The notes below the pieces were generated by a model, which saw only the letters and a program-made list of their open reading frames with translations, did not search any database and was not told the origin of the DNA. The translations under genes and the position numbers were made by a program. From contig JAFTBM010000058.1 of assembly GCA_017455205.1 (NCBI GenBank), positions 1-64,000 of the forward strand: a DNA stretch of 64,000 nt. The letters run 5' to 3'. Positions 51,843 through 59,008 of the stretch are shown piece after piece. The stretch is from Bacteroidales bacterium (GTDB lineage: Bacteria; Bacteroidota; Bacteroidia; Bacteroidales; P3). Positions within the stretch are counted from its first letter, which is position 1; the number at the start of each line of letters is the position of its first letter.

Positions 51843-52829
51843 ATGGCACATCGCAACATCTTAACACTCGCGGCTTTGCTCGCTGGCGGCATACTCGCTG
51901 CCAGCGGGCAAAGCCCTTTTTGTGGAGCTGTGGGCACTGAGGGCTGCAACGCCATAGCTGCCGACAGCCCCCGCATCGCCGCTTGGGCCACAGGCTGCAC
52001 CGTCGTGCGCGGCCCAGTGGATATCGCCGACCCCGAAGGCGAAAAGGTGCGTTTCGGCACCGAAAGCGCAGGCATCGGTCTCGCCAGCTCGCTCACCACC
52101 GATGCCGTCAGCCTCGGCGATGGCGGCTCGGCCACCCTCACCTTCGCCGCCCCCATCCGCAACATCCCTGGCCCCGACTTCGCGGTGTTCGAGAACTCCT
52201 TCAACGACAGCTTTCTCGAGCTCGCCTTCGTCGAAGTCAGCACCGACGGCATCCGCTTCGTCCGCTTCCCCGCCACTTCCCTCACCCAGACCGAAACCCA
52301 AGTCGGCCCCATTGGCACCCTCGACCCCACGCTCCTCAACAACCTCGCTGGCAAGTTCCGCATCGGCTACGGCACCCCTTTCGACCTCGATGAGCTACGC
52401 GACAGCGCGGGTATCAACATCGACAGCATCTGCTACGTCCGCGTGGTCGACGTCGTCGGCACCATCGACCCCCGCTATGCCACGCGCGACGCCTACGGCC
52501 ACATCGTCAACGACCCTTACCCCACCTCCGACGTTGTCTACGCCAGCGGTGGCTTCGACCTGACGGGAGTGGCAGTGCTGACCACCCTCAGCGGCATCTC
52601 CTCTGCCACCACCGCCCCCCTCACTCTCCATCCCAACCCCGCTGGCCAGTGGCTCACCGTCGGAGGTCTCACCCCCGGCATCCCCCTGCGCCTCTACAGC
52701 CTCGGCGGGCAGCTGCTGCGGCAAGCCACCTCGGCCGGCACCACCACCAGCCTCTTCGTCGGCGACCTACCACGGGGCACCTACCTCCTCCAAGCCGCCG
52801 AGCAAAGCCGCAAAGTGGTGAAACTTTGA
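51843..52829 (+). CDS. B12-regulated secreted protein with T9SS type A sorting domain
   Basis: A 328-residue protein with a signal peptide (LTLAALLAGGILAASGQS). The core carries the pattern of a widespread secreted family of unknown function: DAVSLGDGGSATLTFAAPI, GPDFAVFENSFNDSFLELAFVEVSTDGIRFVRFP, LAGKFRIGYGTPFDLDEL and YASGGFDLTGVAVLT. The last 75 residues are a T9SS type A domain (LTLHPNPAGQWLTVGG to AEQSRKVVKL). Fifteen bases after the previous gene, under the same riboswitch. Such proteins accompany B12 transport genes in some Bacteroidota, from memory; not verified here. Confidence 0.82.
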   Translation: MAHRNILTLAALLAGGILAASGQSPFCGAVGTEGCNAIAADSPRIAAWATGCTVVRGPVDIADPEGEKVRFGTESAGIGLASSLTTDAVSLGDGGSATLTFAAPIRNIPGPDFAVFENSFNDSFLELAFVEVSTDGIRFVRFPATSLTQTETQVGPIGTLDPTLLNNLAGKFRIGYGTPFDLDELRDSAGINIDSICYVRVVDVVGTIDPRYATRDAYGHIVNDPYPTSDVVYASGGFDLTGVAVLTTLSGISSATTAPLTLHPNPAGQWLTVGGLTPGIPLRLYSLGGQLLRQATSAGTTTSLFVGDLPRGTYLLQAAEQSRKVVKL

Positions 52830-52847
52830 GCCTACGCGAAAAAAAAT

Positions 52848-52878
52848 ATTGGCGGATAAAGAAAAAAGCGTATCTTTG
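52848..52878 (+). promoter_or_regulatory. Promoter of rpsP-rimM
   Basis: ATTG (52848-52851), 19 bp, TATCTTTG (52871-52878); 54 bases upstream of the rpsP ATG. Confidence 0.65.
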
Positions 52879-52932
52879 CACTCGGACAATAAAGTCTGTA
52901 AAGTTTATTAACAACCTAAAAAACAAACAATT

Positions 52933-53487
52933 ATGCCAGCAAGAATTAGACTGCAGCGCCATGGTAAGAAGAACCAACCCTTCTACCATATCGTTGTGGC
53001 GGATGGTCGTGCACCTCGCGATGGAAGATTTATCGAGAAGCTGGGCACCTACAATCCGCTGACCAACCCTGCCACCATCGACCTCAATTTCGACCGTGCC
53101 GTCGAATGGGTGAAGAATGGTGCTCAACCGAGCGACACCGTTCGCCGTATCCTCTCCTACAAGGGAGTCCTGCTCCGCCGCCACCTCCAGATTGGAGTGG
53201 AAAAAGGAGCCATCAGCCAAGAGGTAGCCGACGGGCGCTTCAACGAATGGCTGCAGGCCAAGGAGGCCAAGATAGCCAGCAAGAAGAGCGATACCGAGAG
53301 CGAGGCACGCAATGTGCGCAAGGCCCGCTTGGAAGCCGAGAAGAAGGCCAACGAGGCCAAGGCGCAGGCCGTAGCCGCCAAGCGTCAGGCTGCTATCGAG
53401 GCCGCTGCTGCTGCCAAGGCCGAAGCCGAGGCCGCCGAAGCCGGCGATGCCCCCGCAGCCGAGGCCGATGCCCCAGCCGAGGCATAA
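52933..53487 (+). CDS. rpsP: 30S ribosomal protein S16 with long Ala/Glu/Lys tail
   Basis: Small-subunit ribosomal protein. The first 80 residues are canonical ([62 protein letters not shown]). Total length is 184 residues; the C-terminal hundred (about 85-184) are a charged, helical Ala/Glu/Lys extension, longer than in most bacteria but of a kind seen in Bacteroidota. rimM follows. Confidence 0.96.
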   Translation: MPARIRLQRHGKKNQPFYHIVVADGRAPRDGRFIEKLGTYNPLTNPATIDLNFDRAVEWVKNGAQPSDTVRRILSYKGVLLRRHLQIGVEKGAISQEVADGRFNEWLQAKEAKIASKKSDTESEARNVRKARLEAEKKANEAKAQAVAAKRQAAIEAAAAAKAEAEAAEAGDAPAAEADAPAEA

Positions 53488-53568
53488 AGCCCAGTAGCCG
53501 CATCAACCAACTCCAAGGGAGGGCCAAGCGCCACGGCGTGAAGTCCTCCCTTGCCTTATATCAAAGCC

Positions 53569-54108
53569 ATGCAACACAGCGAATGCTACCTCCTGGGCCA
53601 CATCACCAAGCCCTGGGGCACTAAAGGCCAACTGGTGCTCTTCCTCGATGTAGACACCCCCGCCGACTACGCCGACCTCGACTCCGCTTTTGTCGACATC
53701 AAAGGCTCGCTCGTTCCCCACTTTTTTCATATCGACCAGCTCAATGGTCCCCGAGCCGTTGCCACCTTCGAGGACATCGGCCCCGACCAGGCGCAGCTCC
53801 TCGTCGGGCGCGACCTCTACCTCCCCCTCTCCCTCCTCCCGCGGCTCGACGGCAACCGCTTCTACTTCCACGAAGTGGTGGGCTTCCACGTGGTCGACAC
53901 CCACTGGGGCGACATCGGCACCATCCGCCAAGTCATCGACTACCCCGCCCAACCCCTCTTCCAAATCTTCAACGCCGACACCGAAATCCTCATCCCAGTG
54001 GTCGACCCCATCATCAAACAGGTGGACCGCGAAGCCCAAACCATCCATATCGAGGCCCCCAACGGCCTGATAGAGTTGTATATGGGCAATATCAACAAAG
54101 GCTGTTGA
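53569..54108 (+). CDS. rimM: Ribosome maturation factor RimM
   Basis: Assists maturation of the 30S head and 16S rRNA processing, binding S19. From the ATG at 53569 (MQHSECYLLGHITKPWG) the protein has 179 residues: N-terminal RimM beta barrel (ITKPWGTKGQLVLF) and a C-terminal PRC barrel (YFHEVVGFHVVDTHWGDIGTIRQVIDYP; ILIPVVDPIIKQVDREAQTI). Follows rpsP, as is standard in many bacteria. A TTG start at 53551 is possible but less likely. Confidence 0.94.
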   Translation: MQHSECYLLGHITKPWGTKGQLVLFLDVDTPADYADLDSAFVDIKGSLVPHFFHIDQLNGPRAVATFEDIGPDQAQLLVGRDLYLPLSLLPRLDGNRFYFHEVVGFHVVDTHWGDIGTIRQVIDYPAQPLFQIFNADTEILIPVVDPIIKQVDREAQTIHIEAPNGLIELYMGNINKGC

Positions 54109-54141
54109 TAGCTTTTTCCGCCCCTATCGGTGGAAAATCAG

Positions 54142-54149
54142 TATATTTG
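54142..54149 (+). promoter_or_regulatory. -7 element of the DksA-like gene
   Basis: TATATTTG, 25 bases before the ATG at 54175; no well-spaced TTTG upstream. It shows the longer frame from 54130 is not the start. Confidence 0.5.
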
Positions 54150-54174
54150 CACTTTCAAATCAAACATCCGCGCT

Positions 54175-54597
54175 ATGGACAAGACCAAGAAGCCCGCTGC
54201 CACACCCGCTGCCGCAGTGGAGAAAAACCGCTATTCGGCCGAAGAACTGCAAGAGTTCAAGGAGTTGATACTCGACAAGATAGCCACTGCCGAGCACGAC
54301 CTCGAGCTCCTGATCCACGCCGTGGCTGGCAACGACAACGAGGCCAACGACACGGCCCCCACCTTCAAGTCGGTCGACGAGGGGAGCAACGTCCTGCTGA
54401 AGGAGGAGAACCAAAAGCTCGCCGCCCGCCAGCAGAAGTTCATCCGCGACCTGCGTGCCGCACTGGCTCGCATCGAAAACGGCACCTACGGCATCTGCCA
54501 GGCCACGGGCAAGCTCATCCCCAAGGAGCGGCTGCGCATCGTCCCCCACGCCACCATGACAGTCGAAGCCAAAGAGGCCAGCAAGAAAGGTCGCTAA
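54175..54597 (+). CDS. DksA/TraR-like protein lacking the zinc ligands
   Basis: A 140-residue protein: a coiled coil (EELQEFKELILDKIATAEHDLELLIHAV; KLAARQQKFIRDLRAALARIENGTYG) followed by the DksA/TraR zinc-finger fold (GICQATGKLIPKERLRIVPHATMTVEA). Three of the four expected Cys are not Cys, as is usual in Bacteroidota homologues. DksA-like proteins bind RNA polymerase through the secondary channel and act with ppGpp. The Ala/Pro-rich N-terminus is disordered. Confidence 0.88.
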   Translation: MDKTKKPAATPAAAVEKNRYSAEELQEFKELILDKIATAEHDLELLIHAVAGNDNEANDTAPTFKSVDEGSNVLLKEENQKLAARQQKFIRDLRAALARIENGTYGICQATGKLIPKERLRIVPHATMTVEAKEASKKGR

Positions 54598-54650
54598 ACG
54601 GCATTTTTCCATCGCTCTTGGATGCCTTGTCTTTCAAGCGTTTACCAATA

Positions 54651-54714
54651 GTTCTTCAATAGTTCTTCAATAGTCTATTGAAGAACGATTGAAGAACGAT
54701 TGAAGAACGATTGA
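54651..54714. repeat. 11-bp unit array with opposed arms, copy 2
   Basis: Two GTTCTTCAATA units, then ATTGAAGAACG repeated three times on the reverse-complement side. It belongs to the same family as 33519-33592 and lies 53 bases past the DksA-like gene; a terminator role for this copy is possible. The remainder of 54600-54929 shows nothing else. Confidence 0.85.
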
Positions 54715-54938
54715 ATAAAATCCTGTGAGAGAGCCAGTTGCAAAATGCCAAAAAATGGGGCAAGAGGGCGGAGCATCTGTGCGGGGGACGGGTGGAGCAG
54801 CGGGTGAGCAAAAAAAAAGTGGCATGAGGGTGCAAGTTTTTGGCGGTGGGGAGTACTAAAAGGAAGAATGTGGCTGCAAGCCGAAGGGCTTGAGGCCACA
54901 GAAATATTGCATATCGGACACAACGAATAGTGAAACAG

Positions 54939-57590
54939 ATGAGCATGAAGAGACACACGAAGTGGATACGCATGGCGTTGCTGCTGCTGGCCTTGGCTGG
55001 TGGCGCGTGGGCAGAGGCACAGCCCGGAGGATTTGGCGGCCCTGGCGGGCGTCCGCCGATGGGCGGCAGGCGACCAGGCAGCCGCCCGAACGGCGATCGC
55101 CGCGACTGGAATCGCATGGAGGATAGCCAGCAAGCGCAGCAGGTGAAGCAGAAGAAGAAAGTCAAGGAGGGCGACACATTCCTCGTCAAAGGCGAGCTGC
55201 GCGACTCGGTGAGCGGCGAGTTCCTGGCCTTCGTCAATGTGGCGGTGCTTGATTCGGCAGATTCGGCCTTCGTCAAAGGAGCAGCAACCAACTTCGACGG
55301 GATGTTTGAGGTGCAAGGGATTCCTGCGGGCAGCTACTTGCTGCGCATCACAGCCATCGGCTACCGCAACCGCTTGGTGCCCTTCAGCGTGAGCAACAAC
55401 ACGGCACTGGGGACGCTGCGCGTGCAGCCCGGGGCCACGACGCTGGCCGAGGTGGAGATCACCGCCGAGAAACCCCTCTACGCCATGGATGGCGAGAAGC
55501 TCATCTACAACGTCAGCGAGGATCCCAGCATCCAGACCGGCACCACAGAGGACGCCCTTCAAAATGCTCCCGGGGTGGAGGTGGACGTGGAGGGCAACAT
55601 CACCCTGCGGGGCGTCAGCTCGGTGGAGATATGGATCAACGATAAGCCCTCGAAGCTCACCGAGGAGAACCTCAAGACCTACCTGCAGACCCTGCCGGCC
55701 AACGCCCTAGCCCGCATCGAGACCATCACCAACCCCTCGGCCAAGTATGCCACCGATGCCGAGGCAGTAATCAACATCATCACATCGGCGCACATCAAGA
55801 GCAACCGCTTTGTGAGCTTCGGTGTCAATGGATCGAACCAGCCGTTTGTCTCGCCCTGGGTGAGCTATATGTGGGCCAAAGAGCGGTGGAGCGTCAACCT
55901 CTTTGCCAGCGGTCGCTACTCCAAGCGCGAGAGCGAGAGCAGCACCACGGCCTACCGCCGCCGCGATGACGCCGGCGGGGGCTACGACACCACGATGCGC
56001 CAGCTGACCGAGTCCGACGGCTGGGACCAGAGCCTGAGCGGCAATGTGTTCGCCAACGTGAACTACACCATCGACTCGATGAGCGAGATAGCCATCGATG
56101 CGGGCGGCTTCCTCAACCGCAAAGGCTCCTGGGCTGGCCGCTCGACCGACCAGCTCTTCTATGGCACCTCCATCGGCGACAGCCTGCTGCGCTACTCCAT
56201 CGGCGACAGCACCTCTGCCCCCTCCGCCTTCGGCCACTTCGGAGCTGACTACACCAAGAAGTTCGACCTCGAGGGGCACAACCTCCGCATCGGATTCAAC
56301 GGGCGCTATTCGCGCAACCACTCGGAGGAATGGTACAACCGAGCCTACACCACCTACACCGCCCTCGACGAGCACCGCTACCTGCTGACCAACTCGCTGA
56401 CGCGCGGGCTGGACTTCGACGCACGCTACAACCGCCCCTACTCCAAAAACGGCGAGCTCAGCTACGGGCTGCGTGCCAGCTGGGAGGCTATCCACAACGA
56501 GTATAGTCGCTACAACGACTTGGATCGCACCCTGGTGGATTCGCTCCGCACCTACGACTTCGACGGCAGCGAGGGCGAGGTGGAGGCCGACGTCAATTGG
56601 ACCCACCGCTGGGGTGGCTTCACGCTCAGCAGCGGCCTCGGCCTCGGCACGGAGCATACCAGCTACGACTATCGCGGGCGGCAGACCAACGCCCCCTGGG
56701 CGCTGGACGACAGCAACTTCTGGGAGGTGCACTTCCGACCCTCCATCCACCTAACCTACCGCACGGAGGATATGCACAACTTCAAGCTCAACTATTCGCT
56801 CCGCATCTCCGACCCCTCCGAGAGCCAGCTGACCCGCTTCCGCCGCTACGGCGAGGATAGCTACTCCACGGGCAACCCCGCAGGGCTGGAAGAGGCTCTC
56901 ACCCACTCGATGGAGGCTGGTTGGCAGAAGTTTTTTGAGAGTTTCGGCAACGTCGGCATCGAGGGCTATGCCCGCTGGAGCTCCAATGAAATCAGCACCC
57001 TGACCGACGCCGAGTACGACCAGTGGCTCGACCGCATCGTCAACTACTCCATCCCCTACAACATGGGCTCCTCCTACCGCTACGGTGCCAACCTCAACAT
57101 GACCTACCGCCCCTCGGGCTTCTTCAACGTGCGCCTCTATGCCAACCTCTACGACTACGGCTACCGCATGGAGTACGACCGCCAGGGAGTGCACCAAGTG
57201 GACGAGCGCGACATGTGGTCCTACAGCTTCCGACTCAACGCCTGGACCAAGCTCTTCGACCAGTATCAGCTCCACCTCTCGGCCCACTACACCTCGCCCA
57301 CCTTGAGCCTGATGAGCGAGCGCAAGGCACGCTACTCGCTCAACCTCGGTGTCCGCAGCGACTTCTTCAAGCGCAAGCTCTCGGTCTTCGTCAATGTGCA
57401 GGACCTCTTCAACTGGGGCGGGCGTTTCGGCTCGGGCAGCGAGAACACCAACCCCTACTACCTGACCGACTCGACCAACAAGATGACCAACAGCCGCTAC
57501 ATCTCGGCAGGCATCACGCTGCGCTTCGGCAAGCTGGAGCTGGAGAAGGATGCCAAGGAGGGTAGCAGCGAGGAGGGCGACAGCCTGTAG
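54939..57590 (+). CDS. Outer membrane beta-barrel protein with carboxypeptidase-like plug region
   Basis: About 883 residues; ATG at 54939 or 54945, GTG at 54930 also open. Signal peptide (ALLLLALAGGAWAEA), then a Gly/Pro/Arg-rich linker (GGFGGPGGRPPMGG), a carboxypeptidase-like regulatory domain (VKGELRDSVSGEFLAFVNVAVLD; GIPAGSYLLRITAIGYRN), a plug domain (EVEITAEKPLYAMDGEKLIYNV; DALQNAPGVEVDVEGNITLRG) and a large barrel of the outer_membrane_beta_barrel_3 type. A TonB-dependent-like receptor; no TonB box is evident and the substrate is unknown. No SusD partner follows. Confidence 0.88.
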   Translation: MSMKRHTKWIRMALLLLALAGGAWAEAQPGGFGGPGGRPPMGGRRPGSRPNGDRRDWNRMEDSQQAQQVKQKKKVKEGDTFLVKGELRDSVSGEFLAFVNVAVLDSADSAFVKGAATNFDGMFEVQGIPAGSYLLRITAIGYRNRLVPFSVSNNTALGTLRVQPGATTLAEVEITAEKPLYAMDGEKLIYNVSEDPSIQTGTTEDALQNAPGVEVDVEGNITLRGVSSVEIWINDKPSKLTEENLKTYLQTLPANALARIETITNPSAKYATDAEAVINIITSAHIKSNRFVSFGVNGSNQPFVSPWVSYMWAKERWSVNLFASGRYSKRESESSTTAYRRRDDAGGGYDTTMRQLTESDGWDQSLSGNVFANVNYTIDSMSEIAIDAGGFLNRKGSWAGRSTDQLFYGTSIGDSLLRYSIGDSTSAPSAFGHFGADYTKKFDLEGHNLRIGFNGRYSRNHSEEWYNRAYTTYTALDEHRYLLTNSLTRGLDFDARYNRPYSKNGELSYGLRASWEAIHNEYSRYNDLDRTLVDSLRTYDFDGSEGEVEADVNWTHRWGGFTLSSGLGLGTEHTSYDYRGRQTNAPWALDDSNFWEVHFRPSIHLTYRTEDMHNFKLNYSLRISDPSESQLTRFRRYGEDSYSTGNPAGLEEALTHSMEAGWQKFFESFGNVGIEGYARWSSNEISTLTDAEYDQWLDRIVNYSIPYNMGSSYRYGANLNMTYRPSGFFNVRLYANLYDYGYRMEYDRQGVHQVDERDMWSYSFRLNAWTKLFDQYQLHLSAHYTSPTLSLMSERKARYSLNLGVRSDFFKRKLSVFVNVQDLFNWGGRFGSGSENTNPYYLTDSTNKMTNSRYISAGITLRFGKLELEKDAKEGSSEEGDSL

Positions 57591-57608
57591 GCGAGGGGGC
57601 GCTGCCTC

Positions 57609-57653
57609 GGATAATCCAGATATTCCGGGATTTCCGGAATATCCGGATTATCC
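57609..57653. terminator. Large hairpin made of 9-bp units between convergent genes
   Basis: GGATAATCCAGATATTCCGG, GATTT loop, then the reverse complement with one mismatch: a 20-bp stem. Short tandem 9-bp units (type GATTATCCG) continue to about 57678, overlapping the end of the LRR gene. It is well placed to stop transcription from both the barrel gene (ends 57590) and the LRR gene (ends 57675), but has no clear T-tract. Confidence 0.55.
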
Positions 57654-57674
57654 AGGAATCCCAGATTATCCGGT

Positions 57675-58958
57675 TTATCTTCCGACAATGATTTTGCGGG
57701 CGGGGCCGCTGCCGAGGCTCACAGCGTAGAGCCCAGGTTGCGGCAGGCCGATGGTGGTGCTGGCCGAGGCCGCTGGCTGCGAGGCCACGAGGCGGCCTTG
57801 GGCATCGACGATGCGTATCAGCTCGCCCTCGGGGGCACCGACGGTCAGCCGCAAGCCCTCGGCGTGGAGAGTCCACGCGGCAGCGGTGGCAGCGGTGGCG
57901 GACAGGGGGGCGGGAGCGAAGCGCGCAATGTAGAGGTCGGTGGCCCCGCCGACGACCACTTGGCGGGGGTTGAGCGTCGAGCCGTCGCTCCAGCCAGCGA
58001 AAGCGTAGCCCTCGAGGGGGAGGGCAGCGATTTCGATGAGGGTGCCGCGCGGGGCATCGGTGGTGCCGATGGCCAATCCCCACTCGGGCGAGGCGCTGAC
58101 CACGGCGAGGTGGGCGCCGAGGCACGAGGTGTCGGCCAGGCGAAGGGTGTCGTGGCGGAAGGCGAAGAAGTGGGCCGTCAGGGTGAGGTCGGCGCTGAGG
58201 GTGAGGAGTCGGGGTGAGGTGGTGTCGCCGTCGCTCCAGCAGGCGAAGAAGTGGCCTGGGGCGGGCGTGGCGACGAGGGTGGCGGTGGCCTCGGGTGCGT
58301 AGGTGCCGCTGCCGGTGGCGGTGCCGCGGGCGGAATGGTTGGAAAGCAGCGTCAGGCGGTAGCTGCAAGGGGTGGTGACGATGGTGCCAAAGGAGGCCCA
58401 GTGCTCGGCCTCGCGGTAGGCAGCCTCGCTGCCGCAGGGCACGACGAGGGTGGCCGCCGAGAGCGAGGCGCCCGAGAGGGGGTTGCGATAGGCCACTGGC
58501 GGGGTGGGGCGCAGCAGGGTGAGGCGCTGCAGGGCGGTGCAGCCGCTCAGGAGGGCGAAGCCGAGGCTGTCGGCGGTGGAGGGGAGGGCGAGGCTCTGCA
58601 GCGAGGTGCAGCCGAAGAAGGCATCGTCGCCCACGGCGCGAAGACCCTCCTCGGTGGCCACCTCGACCAATCCAGTGCAGTTGGCGAAGGCGAAGGGGGC
58701 GATGGCCTCGACGGCGAGGGTGTCGGTTCCCGAGGCGATGGTGGCAGGGATAACGAGGCTGCCCGTGGGCTTGGTGTAGCCCGACCAGCGCTGGGTGGGG
58801 GTGGCTGTGGTGCTCGGTGGGACTACGCGTGCCGCCCCTCCTTGGCGCACGAAGTAGAGCGTGTGGCCCGAGGGGGTGGTGGCGGCGAAGTCGAAGGCGG
58901 CGGCGTGGAGGGCGGCGGCCAGTGCCAGGGCGAGGCAGATGCGGTGCTTGTGGTGCAT
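57675..58958 (-). CDS. Secreted BspA-like leucine-rich-repeat protein, T9SS type A sorting domain
   Basis: A 427-residue protein. Signal peptide (LALALAAALHAAAFD); about 60-200 are BspA-type LRRs (SLVIPATIASGTDTLAVEAIAPFAFANCTGL; AVGDDAFFGCTSLQSLALPSTADSLG); 200-340 hold two beta-rich repeats of InlB_B-like type (GTYAPEATATLVATPAPGHFFACWSDGD; GTLIEIAALPLEGYAFAGWSDGS). The last 75 residues are a T9SS type A domain (EGELIRIVDAQGRLVAS to GPARKIIVGR). The end overlaps a 9-bp-unit array. Probably a surface adhesin. Confidence 0.87.
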   Translation of the reverse strand: MHHKHRICLALALAAALHAAAFDFAATTPSGHTLYFVRQGGAARVVPPSTTATPTQRWSGYTKPTGSLVIPATIASGTDTLAVEAIAPFAFANCTGLVEVATEEGLRAVGDDAFFGCTSLQSLALPSTADSLGFALLSGCTALQRLTLLRPTPPVAYRNPLSGASLSAATLVVPCGSEAAYREAEHWASFGTIVTTPCSYRLTLLSNHSARGTATGSGTYAPEATATLVATPAPGHFFACWSDGDTTSPRLLTLSADLTLTAHFFAFRHDTLRLADTSCLGAHLAVVSASPEWGLAIGTTDAPRGTLIEIAALPLEGYAFAGWSDGSTLNPRQVVVGGATDLYIARFAPAPLSATAATAAAWTLHAEGLRLTVGAPEGELIRIVDAQGRLVASQPAASASTTIGLPQPGLYAVSLGSGPARKIIVGR

Positions 58959-59008
58959 GTTTCTTTCGGTTTAGAGGTGAGCGATGAGGTGGGTGAGTGT
59001 GTGGCGAG

